DNA of 64,000 nt from CAYGLF01 sp964350945 (GTDB lineage Bacteria > Chlamydiota > Chlamydiia > Chlamydiales > JAAZZY01): contig CAYGLF010000002.1 in NCBI GenBank assembly GCA_964350945.1, positions 1 to 64,000 on the forward strand, read 5' to 3'. Position 1 is the first letter of the stretch. Each line of letters begins with the position of its first letter. The notes below the pieces were generated by a model. That model searched no databases. It saw nothing but the letters and a program-made list of their open reading frames with translations, and was not told the origin of the DNA. This document shows positions 18,401 to 26,549 of the stretch, one piece after another. The translations under genes were made by a program, and so were the position numbers.

Positions 18401-18832
18401 TAGATTTAGCTCTGCTTGAAATAAAAACTGCTTCATTTTCAGAAAACAAAATTTATGAATCGTAAAAATTTGAGCGAGATCAAAATGTGTCAATGCATCT
18501 GTTAACTTTTCAATAGCACGCTTAATAGCTTGCTCAGGCCCCAATTGAATTTCTCGAAGATATTCAAAAGAAGCTGGCAGACCTTCTTCAAGGTGAAGTT
18601 TCGCTTGGTTTAAAGCTAGCCGTATTCGAGCTTTTAATTCAGACGTTGCCTCTCTAGTAAATGTCAGCACTAATATTTTCTGTACATCTAGAGGGCGGTT
18701 TGGATCTATAATAAGCCTCACAAATGCATTTTCAATTGAAAATGTTTTTCCGCAACCTGCAGATGCTTCTATGAAGTATTTTTGATAAAGATCCATTTTA
18801 GGATTTAAAACATCAAATTGGCTCATAAGCAA
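15488..18832 (-). CDS. recB: Exodeoxyribonuclease V beta subunit RecB
   Basis: A 1114-residue UvrD-type helicase-nuclease. Walker A is ASAGCGKT (residues 23-30), Walker B region VIIDEFQDTDPLQWEIL, motif III FYLVGDPKQSIYSFR, and motif VI LRQLYVALTRAKQRLYIP. The C-terminal nuclease domain is intact: GSLFHDILEKI supplies the His, and GFIDLICLVSGKYYLIDYKT the Asp...Asp-x-Lys catalytic set. Together with RecC and RecD it processes double-strand ends for RecA loading. The start overlaps recC by 10 bp, giving a recC-recB operon. Confidence 0.95.
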   Translation of the reverse strand: MLMSQFDVLNPKMDLYQKYFIEASAGCGKTFSIENAFVRLIIDPNRPLDVQKILVLTFTREATSELKARIRLALNQAKLHLEEGLPASFEYLREIQLGPEQAIKRAIEKLTDALTHFDLAQIFTIHKFCFLKMKQFLFQAELNLSQDFDDSQVNIKTYETIVRDFLSFYLEKEDLSTSQIHLLLRAYKNDFQLFLKSCVLQLSKETPIEEGVPFKTLYQRCLQEIKRLQKIQALNEEQFLQSYSHALSAYKGAANIKGEVHKDLEDALEKLSKLFNPGLTSEYFESALASYPTFKAIFQAKNLKKKVIEKPELYAVHFAFEKRLSKLLFPLLDQASSKENAFCMVCSKSYQLLLRYFEKNHLLTPQNILQKFRDLVKNPQIAGKISEETQAVIIDEFQDTDPLQWEILSTIFLENTSFHRPFYLVGDPKQSIYSFRRADIYTYLKAAQMLGVSQKMELNTNYRSQPQLLDALNNLFNKRGDAWLMLPKTKETLSYTPILSSQTVQKVDYGDKKGSIHFLIGEQKERAQTVPSKKVEETILFPFIVNEILRLHEQKNIAWDAFAILVRDRFQGARLKHFLKSYQLPFTSTRPESLQGLDSVKQFTQIFRAILHPKSIRELFSLKLNSILNFPQEIFEEEHLRLLIQHFLDLNTLLFEKGFLAFYDGLMNQATLLNSSIYEKILSSVDGIYLYSELEQIKDLMVQEELAGKTPMQLLKCLECLSEVNYLAEKTHPLRQNFEEVGIQILTLHMSKGLEFEIVFALGLVNQVKEKDLLILKEDSQKLSPTQSISPQELELYKNEQNAEKLRQLYVALTRAKQRLYIPCIFTDSAKDLSAMDLFLDKLQLDAQSLKKWIETQPEITATFCKGPLEVEHRLIQKSIDILPPEQSQLKFVKQTKNSFSSLLLSQKLAASNIQAPHDFLNEDKTIHTLPAGAATGSLFHDILEKIDFQDPEFSIDSCIVGTSFEPWQEVIRNQIERLLSVSIEGAFSLKNLEKEKTLKESEFLYPHPPSLQIEELVSKGNYLHGFIDLICLVSGKYYLIDYKTNWLPSYTASSLQQAMDAHYYFIQEKIYRQALKKILQHMDPRPFEECFGGSYYWFIRGLDESGQGLFKVN

Positions 18833-21800
18833 ACCACCTCATAAAGGGGCTTGAGTAAATCAATGCACATTTTTTTCCAACGCTCTATTAAATGTTCGCT
18901 GAGTAAATCCTCTTTTAAAAGCATTTGAGCATATAAATTATAAAAACGATCTGAAGAGAGATCTTTTTTTATTTTATTTAAAATAACTGGTGGAGAGTCC
19001 TCTATAAAATAAGGTATCCAAGAAGGTAATAAAGGTACTACGTTTTCTAAGCAAACTTCATAAAATTCAAGGTATTGGCCAAGAAGCTTACGAGGGTCTT
19101 TTAACTCGTGCCTTTTTTGTTTGAAATCTTTGCAAAAAAACCAATTCGGCGATAGATTTAAGCCTCTCTCTTGCATAAGTATCGAATAAATCAAAAAGAG
19201 GGGGAGGTCTTTAAAAACCGTCTCTTTATTTGCGGCTTTTGTTGAAATAAACCCTTTCTCAGAAATCCCTTTGATGGTTCCATGAATTAAAACAACTCGT
19301 CCCCCTCTCATGGTTACTTCTATAGGAGGCATCAGCCAGTGCCCCTCTTTAAAAGGAGTTAAAGAATCTATATCTTCTCTAAGCTCAATATTCATTAAAG
19401 GGTATATCTGATTTTCTTTGAAAAAATGCTGAACCTGTTCTTTTTCTTTACAAAGATTTTGCTTCTCTAGGTGTCCAAACACCCCTTGAGGGAGTTCTTT
19501 TTCATTAATTCCCTTCTCTGTTTCTACAAGCTTATTTTTTAAAAGTGCGCGCTGGAGAGCCGACAAATAAAAATGCTGGTCATCATGAGTTACTTTGCCA
19601 GGTTCTAGATAAATTTGATGAGCTTTTTGAAGAGTAAATTGGATAGGATTTCTGGCAAGAGAAGCTAGTTGATCCGCTGAAACCCGTTTTTTCTCGCTTC
19701 TATCGCTAATAGAGATAGATAATGGTTTGGTGGTCAAAACATAAGAGCGAAATCCTAGCTCGCACCTCTCCTTTTTATGGTAGTAACTTAGAGCTAGCTT
19801 GTAACTTTTATCCAAAAAGTGACGCCCTTTAAAGTAGTGAGCGTCAAAGCTTAGGTGAGAATGTTTTTCAACAAGAAACTGTGAGGGAGGAGATTTTGAA
19901 AATGTATACTGTTGATCACAGTAATTTAAGAGCTCTGAAATCAAAATAGAGGGTTGTTTTTGCTTAAAAGTCTGTATGCAATATCCCAAAAAACTTACTG
20001 AAAAAAATTCTTTGGCAGACAAAAGCAGTGATAGAAACAAATACCGATCATGATCCATCGGTTGAGGACAGAAATTAACAGACTGAAACTGCTTCAAAAC
20101 AGTCAGTGGATTTTCCTCAATAACTCTGGGAAAAACATCTTCATTAAGCCCTACAATATAAACAGCTTTCGCATCAGATACAAAACAATTAAAAATGGAT
20201 TGGAAGGTGATTCTATTGAGTTGAGAGCTCCCTTTTGTGAGTTCAAGCTGCTCTAGCTCTTTCCCAAAATAATAATGGAATGTCTCTAAAGAAACCCTTT
20301 CTTTATCAAGAAGATCTTTTTCCTGCTGAAAACCTTTCAGACGCGCTTCAATACAAGAGAGCTCTTCAAGCTCATGGCCTTCAAAAAGAAAGTAGCGATT
20401 AATCATCTCCTGATGTTTAAAAGCCCACTCTTTTAGAGGCAAAAACCCTAGCTGAGACTCTGATAAAAAATCCTGCTGGATAAGTTGTAATATTTCTATA
20501 AAAGCACTGAGAGAATCTGCATGGGAAAAATCAAGGGGGCCATTTTTCTTAGAAAAAAAGCTTTTGCCTTCTCCTAAACAAAGTTGCTCAATCAATCCAT
20601 CGATACACGCTTGCCAGGAAGGGAGATTATATTGTGAAGGGGGTATATCATACTTTCCTTGTAAGGCTCCTTCCTGCACATGAGAATTATACCCCCATAC
20701 CACTCCCTCTTGGTCCATCCACTGCTCCCAGTCATTGAGCATCTCACTGGAGAGATGAAAGCGCCTCTTAAATGCAGGTAGGTTAAACAATTCTAAAAGT
20801 GTCTCTTTTTCAAAACGGCTATGTAAAAGTTTACCCAAAAGAATCACAGCCCTTAGAGTCGTATTTTGGGACTGAAATGAAGCACCGTAGATACAATAGT
20901 CTAAAGAATTTTGAAAGGTTGTTTGAATATAGGGGATGTAGCTTTCCAAATTGGCTACATAGACACAAATATCACTGGGATTAAGATGAGGTTTTTTTTC
21001 TAGAAGATTTTGAATACTAAAAAAAAGCTGTTCTATTTCCCGAGCTGGCGTGGATGCCTGGTGAAGCTGAATAGAAGCATCTCTTGGAAGGTCTTTTTTT
21101 TCATTCTCACCATACATCCATAAGACATCATGTTGCACATATTTCAAAAGACTCATTGAAGAATCATCAAAAAAAGTGGCGGCAGGGCCTACCAGTTCTA
21201 AATAGCGATTATCAATTCTTGCTTTTTCACAAGCCAAGTATCCCTCCGAGGATTCTAGTTCGATAGAGTCAAGAGACTTAACCCACTCCCTTCCAAGCTT
21301 TCCCATATTTGCGAGTAGTGAGTTGGCTGTCTTTAGGTATCCCTGAAGATTTTCTACCTCATCTAGAGAAGCCCCTTTTTTCTTAAAAAAAGAAAGCAAC
21401 CGAGAGCTTTCTTTGCTGCTATGAATATCAGCCCAATAAGAAGAGCAGTGAGATCTTTGAAAAAACTCAATATGAACCTGATCCCCTAGTTTTTGCAAAA
21501 GCTGCAGGTAGGGATTGGGTAAAAAGGTAGGATCAAAAATAAAAAGGCGCCACGGATCATCTATTGGTTTTGCATTAAGGTCTAAAATACACTGTGGATT
21601 ATGAATATACTGACCAGGCTTTACAACAGCTTTCCAAACCTGTCTTTGCCAATGGCCCTGAAGATGACGATCCCATTGGTCTTCAAGGTTTGGACAGTAA
21701 AGAGCATAGGTTACAAACAGCGAAGCTAAATGGTCTGAAAGGGCCGTCAATTTCTCATTATTATAAATCCCTGCATCTAAGGAGGCTTCTACATATTTAA

Positions 21801-22149
21801 AAAGAGGGGCTAATGAAGGGTCTCTATTTTTTTCAACCACCCATTGATGAATCTTGAGTTGGATTCTTAAAGCAAGCTCCAGGTGAGATTCTACGTGAAT
21901 GCTCGGGAAAAAACGTTTTACAAGCTGCATCAAAAGTGGCTGCAAAGATGCAAATTCGACCCCCATACAAATTCCATTCAGATCACTTATTTTTTTTTGG
22001 AGATCATACTTGGACTGGGGAGCTGGCACAGTGATATACACTTTTTCAAAAACAGAACATGCTTTAAGACGCTCTGACAATGCCTGGACCAAATGGCCAA
22101 CATCATTACTAAAATGAAAAAATAAAGGGGATGTTCTATTCACGATCAA
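18823..22149 (-). CDS. recC: Exodeoxyribonuclease V gamma subunit RecC
   Basis: A 1108-residue RecC: an inactivated helicase-like N-terminal half with VYITVPAPQSKYDLQKKISD, a central region with IYVVGLNEDVFPR-type sequence (AVYIVGLNEDVFPRVIEENP), and a C-terminal nuclease-like fold without catalytic residues. In RecBCD it recognises the recombination hotspot and splits the strands. The first codon is TTG at 22149, with GTG at 22143 as an alternative. It lies upstream of recB with overlapping ends, and is divergent from the MFS transporter, a recB/recC/transporter neighbourhood familiar from chlamydiae. Confidence 0.92.
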   Translation of the reverse strand: MIVNRTSPLFFHFSNDVGHLVQALSERLKACSVFEKVYITVPAPQSKYDLQKKISDLNGICMGVEFASLQPLLMQLVKRFFPSIHVESHLELALRIQLKIHQWVVEKNRDPSLAPLFKYVEASLDAGIYNNEKLTALSDHLASLFVTYALYCPNLEDQWDRHLQGHWQRQVWKAVVKPGQYIHNPQCILDLNAKPIDDPWRLFIFDPTFLPNPYLQLLQKLGDQVHIEFFQRSHCSSYWADIHSSKESSRLLSFFKKKGASLDEVENLQGYLKTANSLLANMGKLGREWVKSLDSIELESSEGYLACEKARIDNRYLELVGPAATFFDDSSMSLLKYVQHDVLWMYGENEKKDLPRDASIQLHQASTPAREIEQLFFSIQNLLEKKPHLNPSDICVYVANLESYIPYIQTTFQNSLDYCIYGASFQSQNTTLRAVILLGKLLHSRFEKETLLELFNLPAFKRRFHLSSEMLNDWEQWMDQEGVVWGYNSHVQEGALQGKYDIPPSQYNLPSWQACIDGLIEQLCLGEGKSFFSKKNGPLDFSHADSLSAFIEILQLIQQDFLSESQLGFLPLKEWAFKHQEMINRYFLFEGHELEELSCIEARLKGFQQEKDLLDKERVSLETFHYYFGKELEQLELTKGSSQLNRITFQSIFNCFVSDAKAVYIVGLNEDVFPRVIEENPLTVLKQFQSVNFCPQPMDHDRYLFLSLLLSAKEFFSVSFLGYCIQTFKQKQPSILISELLNYCDQQYTFSKSPPSQFLVEKHSHLSFDAHYFKGRHFLDKSYKLALSYYHKKERCELGFRSYVLTTKPLSISISDRSEKKRVSADQLASLARNPIQFTLQKAHQIYLEPGKVTHDDQHFYLSALQRALLKNKLVETEKGINEKELPQGVFGHLEKQNLCKEKEQVQHFFKENQIYPLMNIELREDIDSLTPFKEGHWLMPPIEVTMRGGRVVLIHGTIKGISEKGFISTKAANKETVFKDLPLFLIYSILMQERGLNLSPNWFFCKDFKQKRHELKDPRKLLGQYLEFYEVCLENVVPLLPSWIPYFIEDSPPVILNKIKKDLSSDRFYNLYAQMLLKEDLLSEHLIERWKKMCIDLLKPLYEVVCL

Positions 22150-22216
22150 GATTATGATCTATTAAGGACAAAATAACAAGTTTGTGTTTTTTTTGCTCTC
22201 TTGATAACTTGAAAAA

Positions 22217-23995
22217 ATGAATGCAAAAGTTTGGATACCTAGAATTTTTTTATGGAAACGATTTTCTTCGTTCGCCTACCTCAATACTACCCAATTTTTG
22301 GTAACCTTCAACGATAGCATCTTTCGTTTGATTGTTGTTTTCTCTCTTATTGACCAGCTTGGTAAAGCTCAAAGCAGCACAATTTTATTTATTACAGGAG
22401 TTCTTTTTGTCGCCCCTTTCTTGGTATTTTCAATGCCTTCAGGAGAAGTTGCTGACAAATTCCCAAAACAACAAGTCATTACCGCAACCCTTTTTTTAGA
22501 AATACTAGCAATGGGCTATGGAATTTATGCCATGTATAGGTGCAGCTCTTTTAATGCCTATGCCTCTTTGTTTTGTGTCGCCCTGCAAGCCTCTATTTTC
22601 TTACCATCAAAGTATGCCATCTTACCAGAAATCGTAAAAAAAGATGATATCTCTCGTGCCAATGGGTATATGACGCTAGCCACATACCTAGCCATTATTT
22701 TCGGCACCTTTTTAGCCTCTTTCTTCACTCAAATTACCTCTAGAAATTATGGGTTAGTAGCTATTTTCTGTTTTATAATTGCTCTACTAGGTTTTTATAC
22801 AAGCTTGCAGATTGAGAAGACAGAAAGCAAAAACCCTCAAAAGAAAATCAATCCTCTATTTTTAGTTCAAGTCTATAAAAGCCTTAAACTAGCAAAGCAA
22901 TACCCCCATCTGCTTTTAGCAGTTCTCGCCTCGTCATACTTTTTATTTACGGCATCTTTTACTCAGCTAAACCTCATTCCTTTCGGACTCCAATCGTTGC
23001 ATATCAATGATGTACAATCTAGCTACGTGTTTTTAGCCGCCGCTTTAGGTATAGGGGTTGGATCGGTTACGGTCGCTTTGATCTCGGGGAAAAATGTGGA
23101 GCTTGGGATCTCTATTTGGGGAGCTTTTGGAACTAGCATCTCTTATATCATCTTATTTCTCATGTCGAGTAACTTGATCGTATCAATCTTAATGATCCTC
23201 TCTCTAGGAGTGCATGGCGGGCTCTATATTGTTCCTCTAGATGCATACATTCAAGTGGCCAGCCCTCAAAAAGACCGCGGAGAAATTGTAGCAGCTAGCA
23301 GCTTTTTAGGTTTTTTTGGTGTTTTGTTAGCCGCTTTAAGCCTAGGACTCTTTAGCGATGTTTTAAAATTGACTGCAGCAGAGGGTTACCTAATCATTGG
23401 GCTACTCTCTCTAACAGTTTCAACAGTAATTACCTTCTTCCTCCCGGAGTATTTCTCTCGCATCCTAGCAGTGACTTTATTTAAAGCGCTTTACAAAATA
23501 AAGACTAAGAACCAACCCGAAACTTCTTTTTATGAATCCATTGCTCTTATTGCAAAAAAGAGGGGATTTATTGAAATTCTAAGTCTTATTTACCTCTATC
23601 CGCGCATCTCTTTTATTCATTTTATGAAGAAAAAACCATGGATATTTTTAAGGCCTTTCTACCGCATATTGCATATCACCACAATCCCCACAAACAGTGA
23701 TGAGGCTTTTAAAAAATCCTTGCAAAAGGCCATTGAATTGAAAATGCCGCTATGCTTTTTCCTCGAGTCAAAGTCAAAAGACCCCGATCACACCAAGCAA
23801 GCTCTTGAAAAGGCTCTTTTACTAATCGATATCCCTAAAATAGGCCTTCAGATACATCGCACACCCGCTCCAGCAAGTCATGGCCTTTTTTACATGATTA
23901 AGACTCTTCCAATGGATATTGAAGCTAATTTTAGTCATCAACTTACTGAGAAAATAGACTTTACACAAGCAACTAAGCTCACAGAACTTACTTAG
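22217..23995 (+). CDS. MFS transporter (LplT-like) fused to a degenerate PlsC-like domain
   Basis: Residues 30-430 form about 12 membrane segments of the LplT/lysophospholipid-type MFS branch, with the motif-A-like MPSGEVADKFPKQQV. The last 150 residues resemble the PlsC acyltransferase module that follows LplT in Aas-type fusions: KKPWIFLRPFYRILHITTIP corresponds to the KPWLRPFLR...IPI block. The catalytic NHx4D box is replaced by K447-K448-x4-E453, and the FPEG box by F515-L-E-S518. So the transporter is likely real while the acyltransferase part is probably inactive. Predicted role: flipping lysophospholipids across the inner membrane. Confidence 0.8.
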   Translation: MNAKVWIPRIFLWKRFSSFAYLNTTQFLVTFNDSIFRLIVVFSLIDQLGKAQSSTILFITGVLFVAPFLVFSMPSGEVADKFPKQQVITATLFLEILAMGYGIYAMYRCSSFNAYASLFCVALQASIFLPSKYAILPEIVKKDDISRANGYMTLATYLAIIFGTFLASFFTQITSRNYGLVAIFCFIIALLGFYTSLQIEKTESKNPQKKINPLFLVQVYKSLKLAKQYPHLLLAVLASSYFLFTASFTQLNLIPFGLQSLHINDVQSSYVFLAAALGIGVGSVTVALISGKNVELGISIWGAFGTSISYIILFLMSSNLIVSILMILSLGVHGGLYIVPLDAYIQVASPQKDRGEIVAASSFLGFFGVLLAALSLGLFSDVLKLTAAEGYLIIGLLSLTVSTVITFFLPEYFSRILAVTLFKALYKIKTKNQPETSFYESIALIAKKRGFIEILSLIYLYPRISFIHFMKKKPWIFLRPFYRILHITTIPTNSDEAFKKSLQKAIELKMPLCFFLESKSKDPDHTKQALEKALLLIDIPKIGLQIHRTPAPASHGLFYMIKTLPMDIEANFSHQLTEKIDFTQATKLTELT

Positions 23996-24103
23996 CATAC
24001 ACTTGATATAAGCCCCTCATTAGAAAAACCTCTGAAAAAAAACTTCTTTAAATTATTTTAATGTGCTTAAATCTTTTGTTTTAAAACAGTAATTAGGATT
24101 TCA

Positions 24104-24427
24104 ATGTCTACACCAGCATCAACCTCCCCTAGAACCAATCCCTTTCTAGAACCAGCCAATACAGCACCACCCGAAGAAAATGCTTCTCATCGAGATGAAG
24201 CAAGACTGAAACAACACAAAGTGACTCGCTCACAGCTACCTGTATCAGTAAACCCTTTAGACCAAACCTTTGTTTTATCTACTCCCTCTGAACTTTTCCT
24301 GAGGAATCTCCAAGCTAAAGTCACAGGTGTTACTGCTACTAAAACTGAAGCTCCTTCTAAAACCAAAGATGGCGATCTAGTAGACAATGATTTTGTATGG
24401 ATAGATGGACCGAAAAATGATCGATAG
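24104..24427 (+). CDS. Small Ser/Thr/Pro-rich protein with C-terminal LIR-like motif
   Basis: 107 residues, mostly low complexity and probably disordered, with an N-terminus rich in Ser, Thr and Pro of the kind found in type III secretion substrates. The tail has an acidic, hydrophobic patch VDNDFVWIDGP (F97 to I100) that fits the [WFY]-x-x-[LIV] LC3-interacting pattern and resembles the DDFVMID motif of ATG13. An AGGA precedes the ATG. It is the first of three adjacent small genes of like character. No family recognised; a host-directed role is inference. Confidence 0.55.
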   Translation: MSTPASTSPRTNPFLEPANTAPPEENASHRDEARLKQHKVTRSQLPVSVNPLDQTFVLSTPSELFLRNLQAKVTGVTATKTEAPSKTKDGDLVDNDFVWIDGPKNDR

Positions 24428-24495
24428 AAAAATTACTTTTCAAATTGTTTAAAGTATGTTTCAATATTTAATTTTGAAGAACATGGAGGTTCTAA

Positions 24496-24966
24496 ATGTC
24501 AGCAACTTCACCAACTACAATAAGTACTGTTGAGACTGTTCCTGGATCCCGTATGGGTGACCCATCACAATCCATTCCAGCCCCCCCTTCAAATACTGCA
24601 GATCAAAAGATATCTAAAGCAGCTACTCAATCATTTTCAAAACCCTCGGCTCTTACAGCTATGTTGACTTCAGGGGGAGTCGACTGGGACCTAATAGCAG
24701 GTAGCCAACAGGAAGATGGTGGTGCGCCACCAGTTTCACCCACTTCGCCCACTTCTAAAAAAGGAGATGCAGTAGCACGGCTCCGCTTAGAAAGACCATC
24801 TTCTGCAAACTATCAAGTGCGTTGGTCAAGAAGAGGAAGTGGCACAAAAATGACAAGACAAAATACAGATGCTGGTCCAACTTCACCTTTAGCATCTAGG
24901 GCTAAGGAAAGCTTTTTCGAAAAGGTTGCTACTGAAGATACAGCTGCTGAAGATGAAACCCATTAA
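24496..24966 (+). CDS. Small Ser/Thr/Pro-rich protein with LIR-like motif
   Basis: 156 residues, dominated by Ser, Thr, Pro, Ala and Gly, so probably disordered. A short hydrophobic patch GGVDWDLIAG (W64 to I67) with acidic residues at -1 and +1 fits an LC3-interacting motif. A basic stretch (about 90-120, SSANYQVRWSRRGSG) follows and the C-terminus is acidic. GGAGG at about 24484-24488 supports the ATG. It is the second of three adjacent small genes, 68 bp after the first. Confidence 0.55.
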   Translation: MSATSPTTISTVETVPGSRMGDPSQSIPAPPSNTADQKISKAATQSFSKPSALTAMLTSGGVDWDLIAGSQQEDGGAPPVSPTSPTSKKGDAVARLRLERPSSANYQVRWSRRGSGTKMTRQNTDAGPTSPLASRAKESFFEKVATEDTAAEDETH

Positions 24967-25068
24967 TTTCTAAATGGTGAGTTTTGTTTAAGGCTTTAAT
25001 TTAACTTTTATTAAACTACCTGTTTTGTGTAGAATCCACGACTTTTATTCATAATAATAGGCTTTTTA

Positions 25069-25548
25069 ATGGAATCTATACAAAGATCCTCCGATCCATC
25101 CTCTACCTGGGCCGAGGTAACACACCTAGAAGCGGGTTATAAGTTTTCCAAATACCCTAAAACATTTGCCATCACAGACCATTCTAGTGCGCTCAATTGG
25201 TTAAGTAGCGTCATCAATAGAAAGACAAAAGGAGACGACACAGTCTCTTTAGAAAAACCTCAAATAAAAGGCCAGTTTACTTTTCGTATAAAAACAGGCC
25301 TGGGCCAAGCGAATTTTAGCTCACTTATTAGAAGTGCTGCTAGAGAAGAACAACCTCACTTAAGAGTCATTCATGAAGAGGAAGAGGTTTCAGTTAGAAG
25401 CCCAGCACCTGACTGCGATGGATTCTATGATGTATCTGTGGACTTAAAAGCTGCAGCTGGAACATCAGATGGTGATGAAGAATTTACTATAGTTGAACTT
25501 CCCCAAAAAAACACCTACTTATTGTCGCTCCAATTAACCAAAGTCTAA
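25069..25548 (+). CDS. Small hypothetical protein with acidic FTIV motif
   Basis: 159 residues, more ordered than its two upstream neighbours, with beta-like strands (KGQFTFRIKTG, FYDVSVDLKA, YLLSLQLTKV). Near the C-terminus SDGDEEFTIVELP (F139 to V142) has strong acidic flanks and resembles the TP53INP-type DEWLIVDLP motif. It may, however, simply be a beta strand. The ATG lacks a strong ribosome site. It ends 9 bp before the convergent methyltransferase gene. Confidence 0.55.
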   Translation: MESIQRSSDPSSTWAEVTHLEAGYKFSKYPKTFAITDHSSALNWLSSVINRKTKGDDTVSLEKPQIKGQFTFRIKTGLGQANFSSLIRSAAREEQPHLRVIHEEEEVSVRSPAPDCDGFYDVSVDLKAAAGTSDGDEEFTIVELPQKNTYLLSLQLTKV

Positions 25549-25557
25549 GAAAATCAA

Positions 25558-26418
25558 CTATGTAGCACGCATGACGACATGAAATCCAAATTCAGGATTT
25601 TCTTCGAGATTGAAATCAAAAGCGCAGGATTTATTATCCCCGCCTCTTACGTAATCAGTAGCACATAAACCACTATTTTCAACAGGTTCAAACCCATGAC
25701 TTTTAAATTTATCGAACCACCAACTTTGAGGTTTTACACATTGATGATATTCAATATCGCCTTCGCTGTCGGCTTCAAGTGCAATTGACCCTATAAATAG
25801 ACCATTCTGATTCATATTTTTACGTACTATACTCAGGAATTGATCTATCGAATCCTCAGGTAAGTGCTCTAAAACTTCCCAAGCCGTAATTAAATCAAAG
25901 CTGATTTTCTGTCCCTGAGCATCTAAAATAGTAAATGGCTTAGTTACATCTGCAGTAAATAACCTATTTGGGATCACCCTCCACATTCCTCTTTGAGTTC
26001 TCAAGGGATAGTCACTGCCCTCAATTCCAAATGATTGGTGACCTCTTTTGAGGAAATCTAATACTAGACCTCCTCCCGAACAACCCAAATCAACATGATA
26101 GATTGGCTTTTTTAAAAGCTTCTCAACTTGAAAGACAAACCCTAGATGTCGAGTATTGTCGTTTTTAGATCCTTTTGGATGCTTATAATCATTACTTTCA
26201 TAAGCAAAGGGGTGGTCTGTTTCTATTGAAAAAACTTCTTTGAATTTACTTTGGAACTTATCAGTTAACAAATCATAAAGCCCTAATCTAGTTTCTTCAA
26301 GGTCTTGAGAAAGCCCTCGTACTATGCGATAAATATCTTCCGATTTTTTCTGCATTAATTTGGTTCTTTTTCTAGTGGGAAATAATTTGTCTCTTAATTT
26401 CTTCAACATAATGGCCAA
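25558..26418 (-). CDS. Class I SAM-dependent methyltransferase
   Basis: 286 residues with a Rossmann methyltransferase core: motif I YHVDLGCSGGGLVLDFL (SAM-binding G-x-G-G), motif II GIEGSDYP, and motif IV-like LITAWEVLEHLPEDSIDQF with the VLEHL signature of methyltransferase domain 11/12/23 families. The N-terminal 85 residues are basic, then helical. The C-terminus after FIGSIALEAD contains conserved aromatic residues. The substrate is unknown; similar proteins act on sugars, quinones or surface glycans. It stands alone between the small effector-like genes and the barrel genes. Confidence 0.8.
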   Translation of the reverse strand: MAIMLKKLRDKLFPTRKRTKLMQKKSEDIYRIVRGLSQDLEETRLGLYDLLTDKFQSKFKEVFSIETDHPFAYESNDYKHPKGSKNDNTRHLGFVFQVEKLLKKPIYHVDLGCSGGGLVLDFLKRGHQSFGIEGSDYPLRTQRGMWRVIPNRLFTADVTKPFTILDAQGQKISFDLITAWEVLEHLPEDSIDQFLSIVRKNMNQNGLFIGSIALEADSEGDIEYHQCVKPQSWWFDKFKSHGFEPVENSGLCATDYVRGGDNKSCAFDFNLEENPEFGFHVVMRAT

Positions 26419-26549
26419 GCATACGATTATTTAATAATTGGTGATGGATTTTTTCATATTGAATATTAAAAGAGAAGAAATTTTTAAAAACGAAGAATCT
26501 ATACCATCAATTGAGAAATTAAGAGTAGGGATCCAGAGAATAAGACTAT

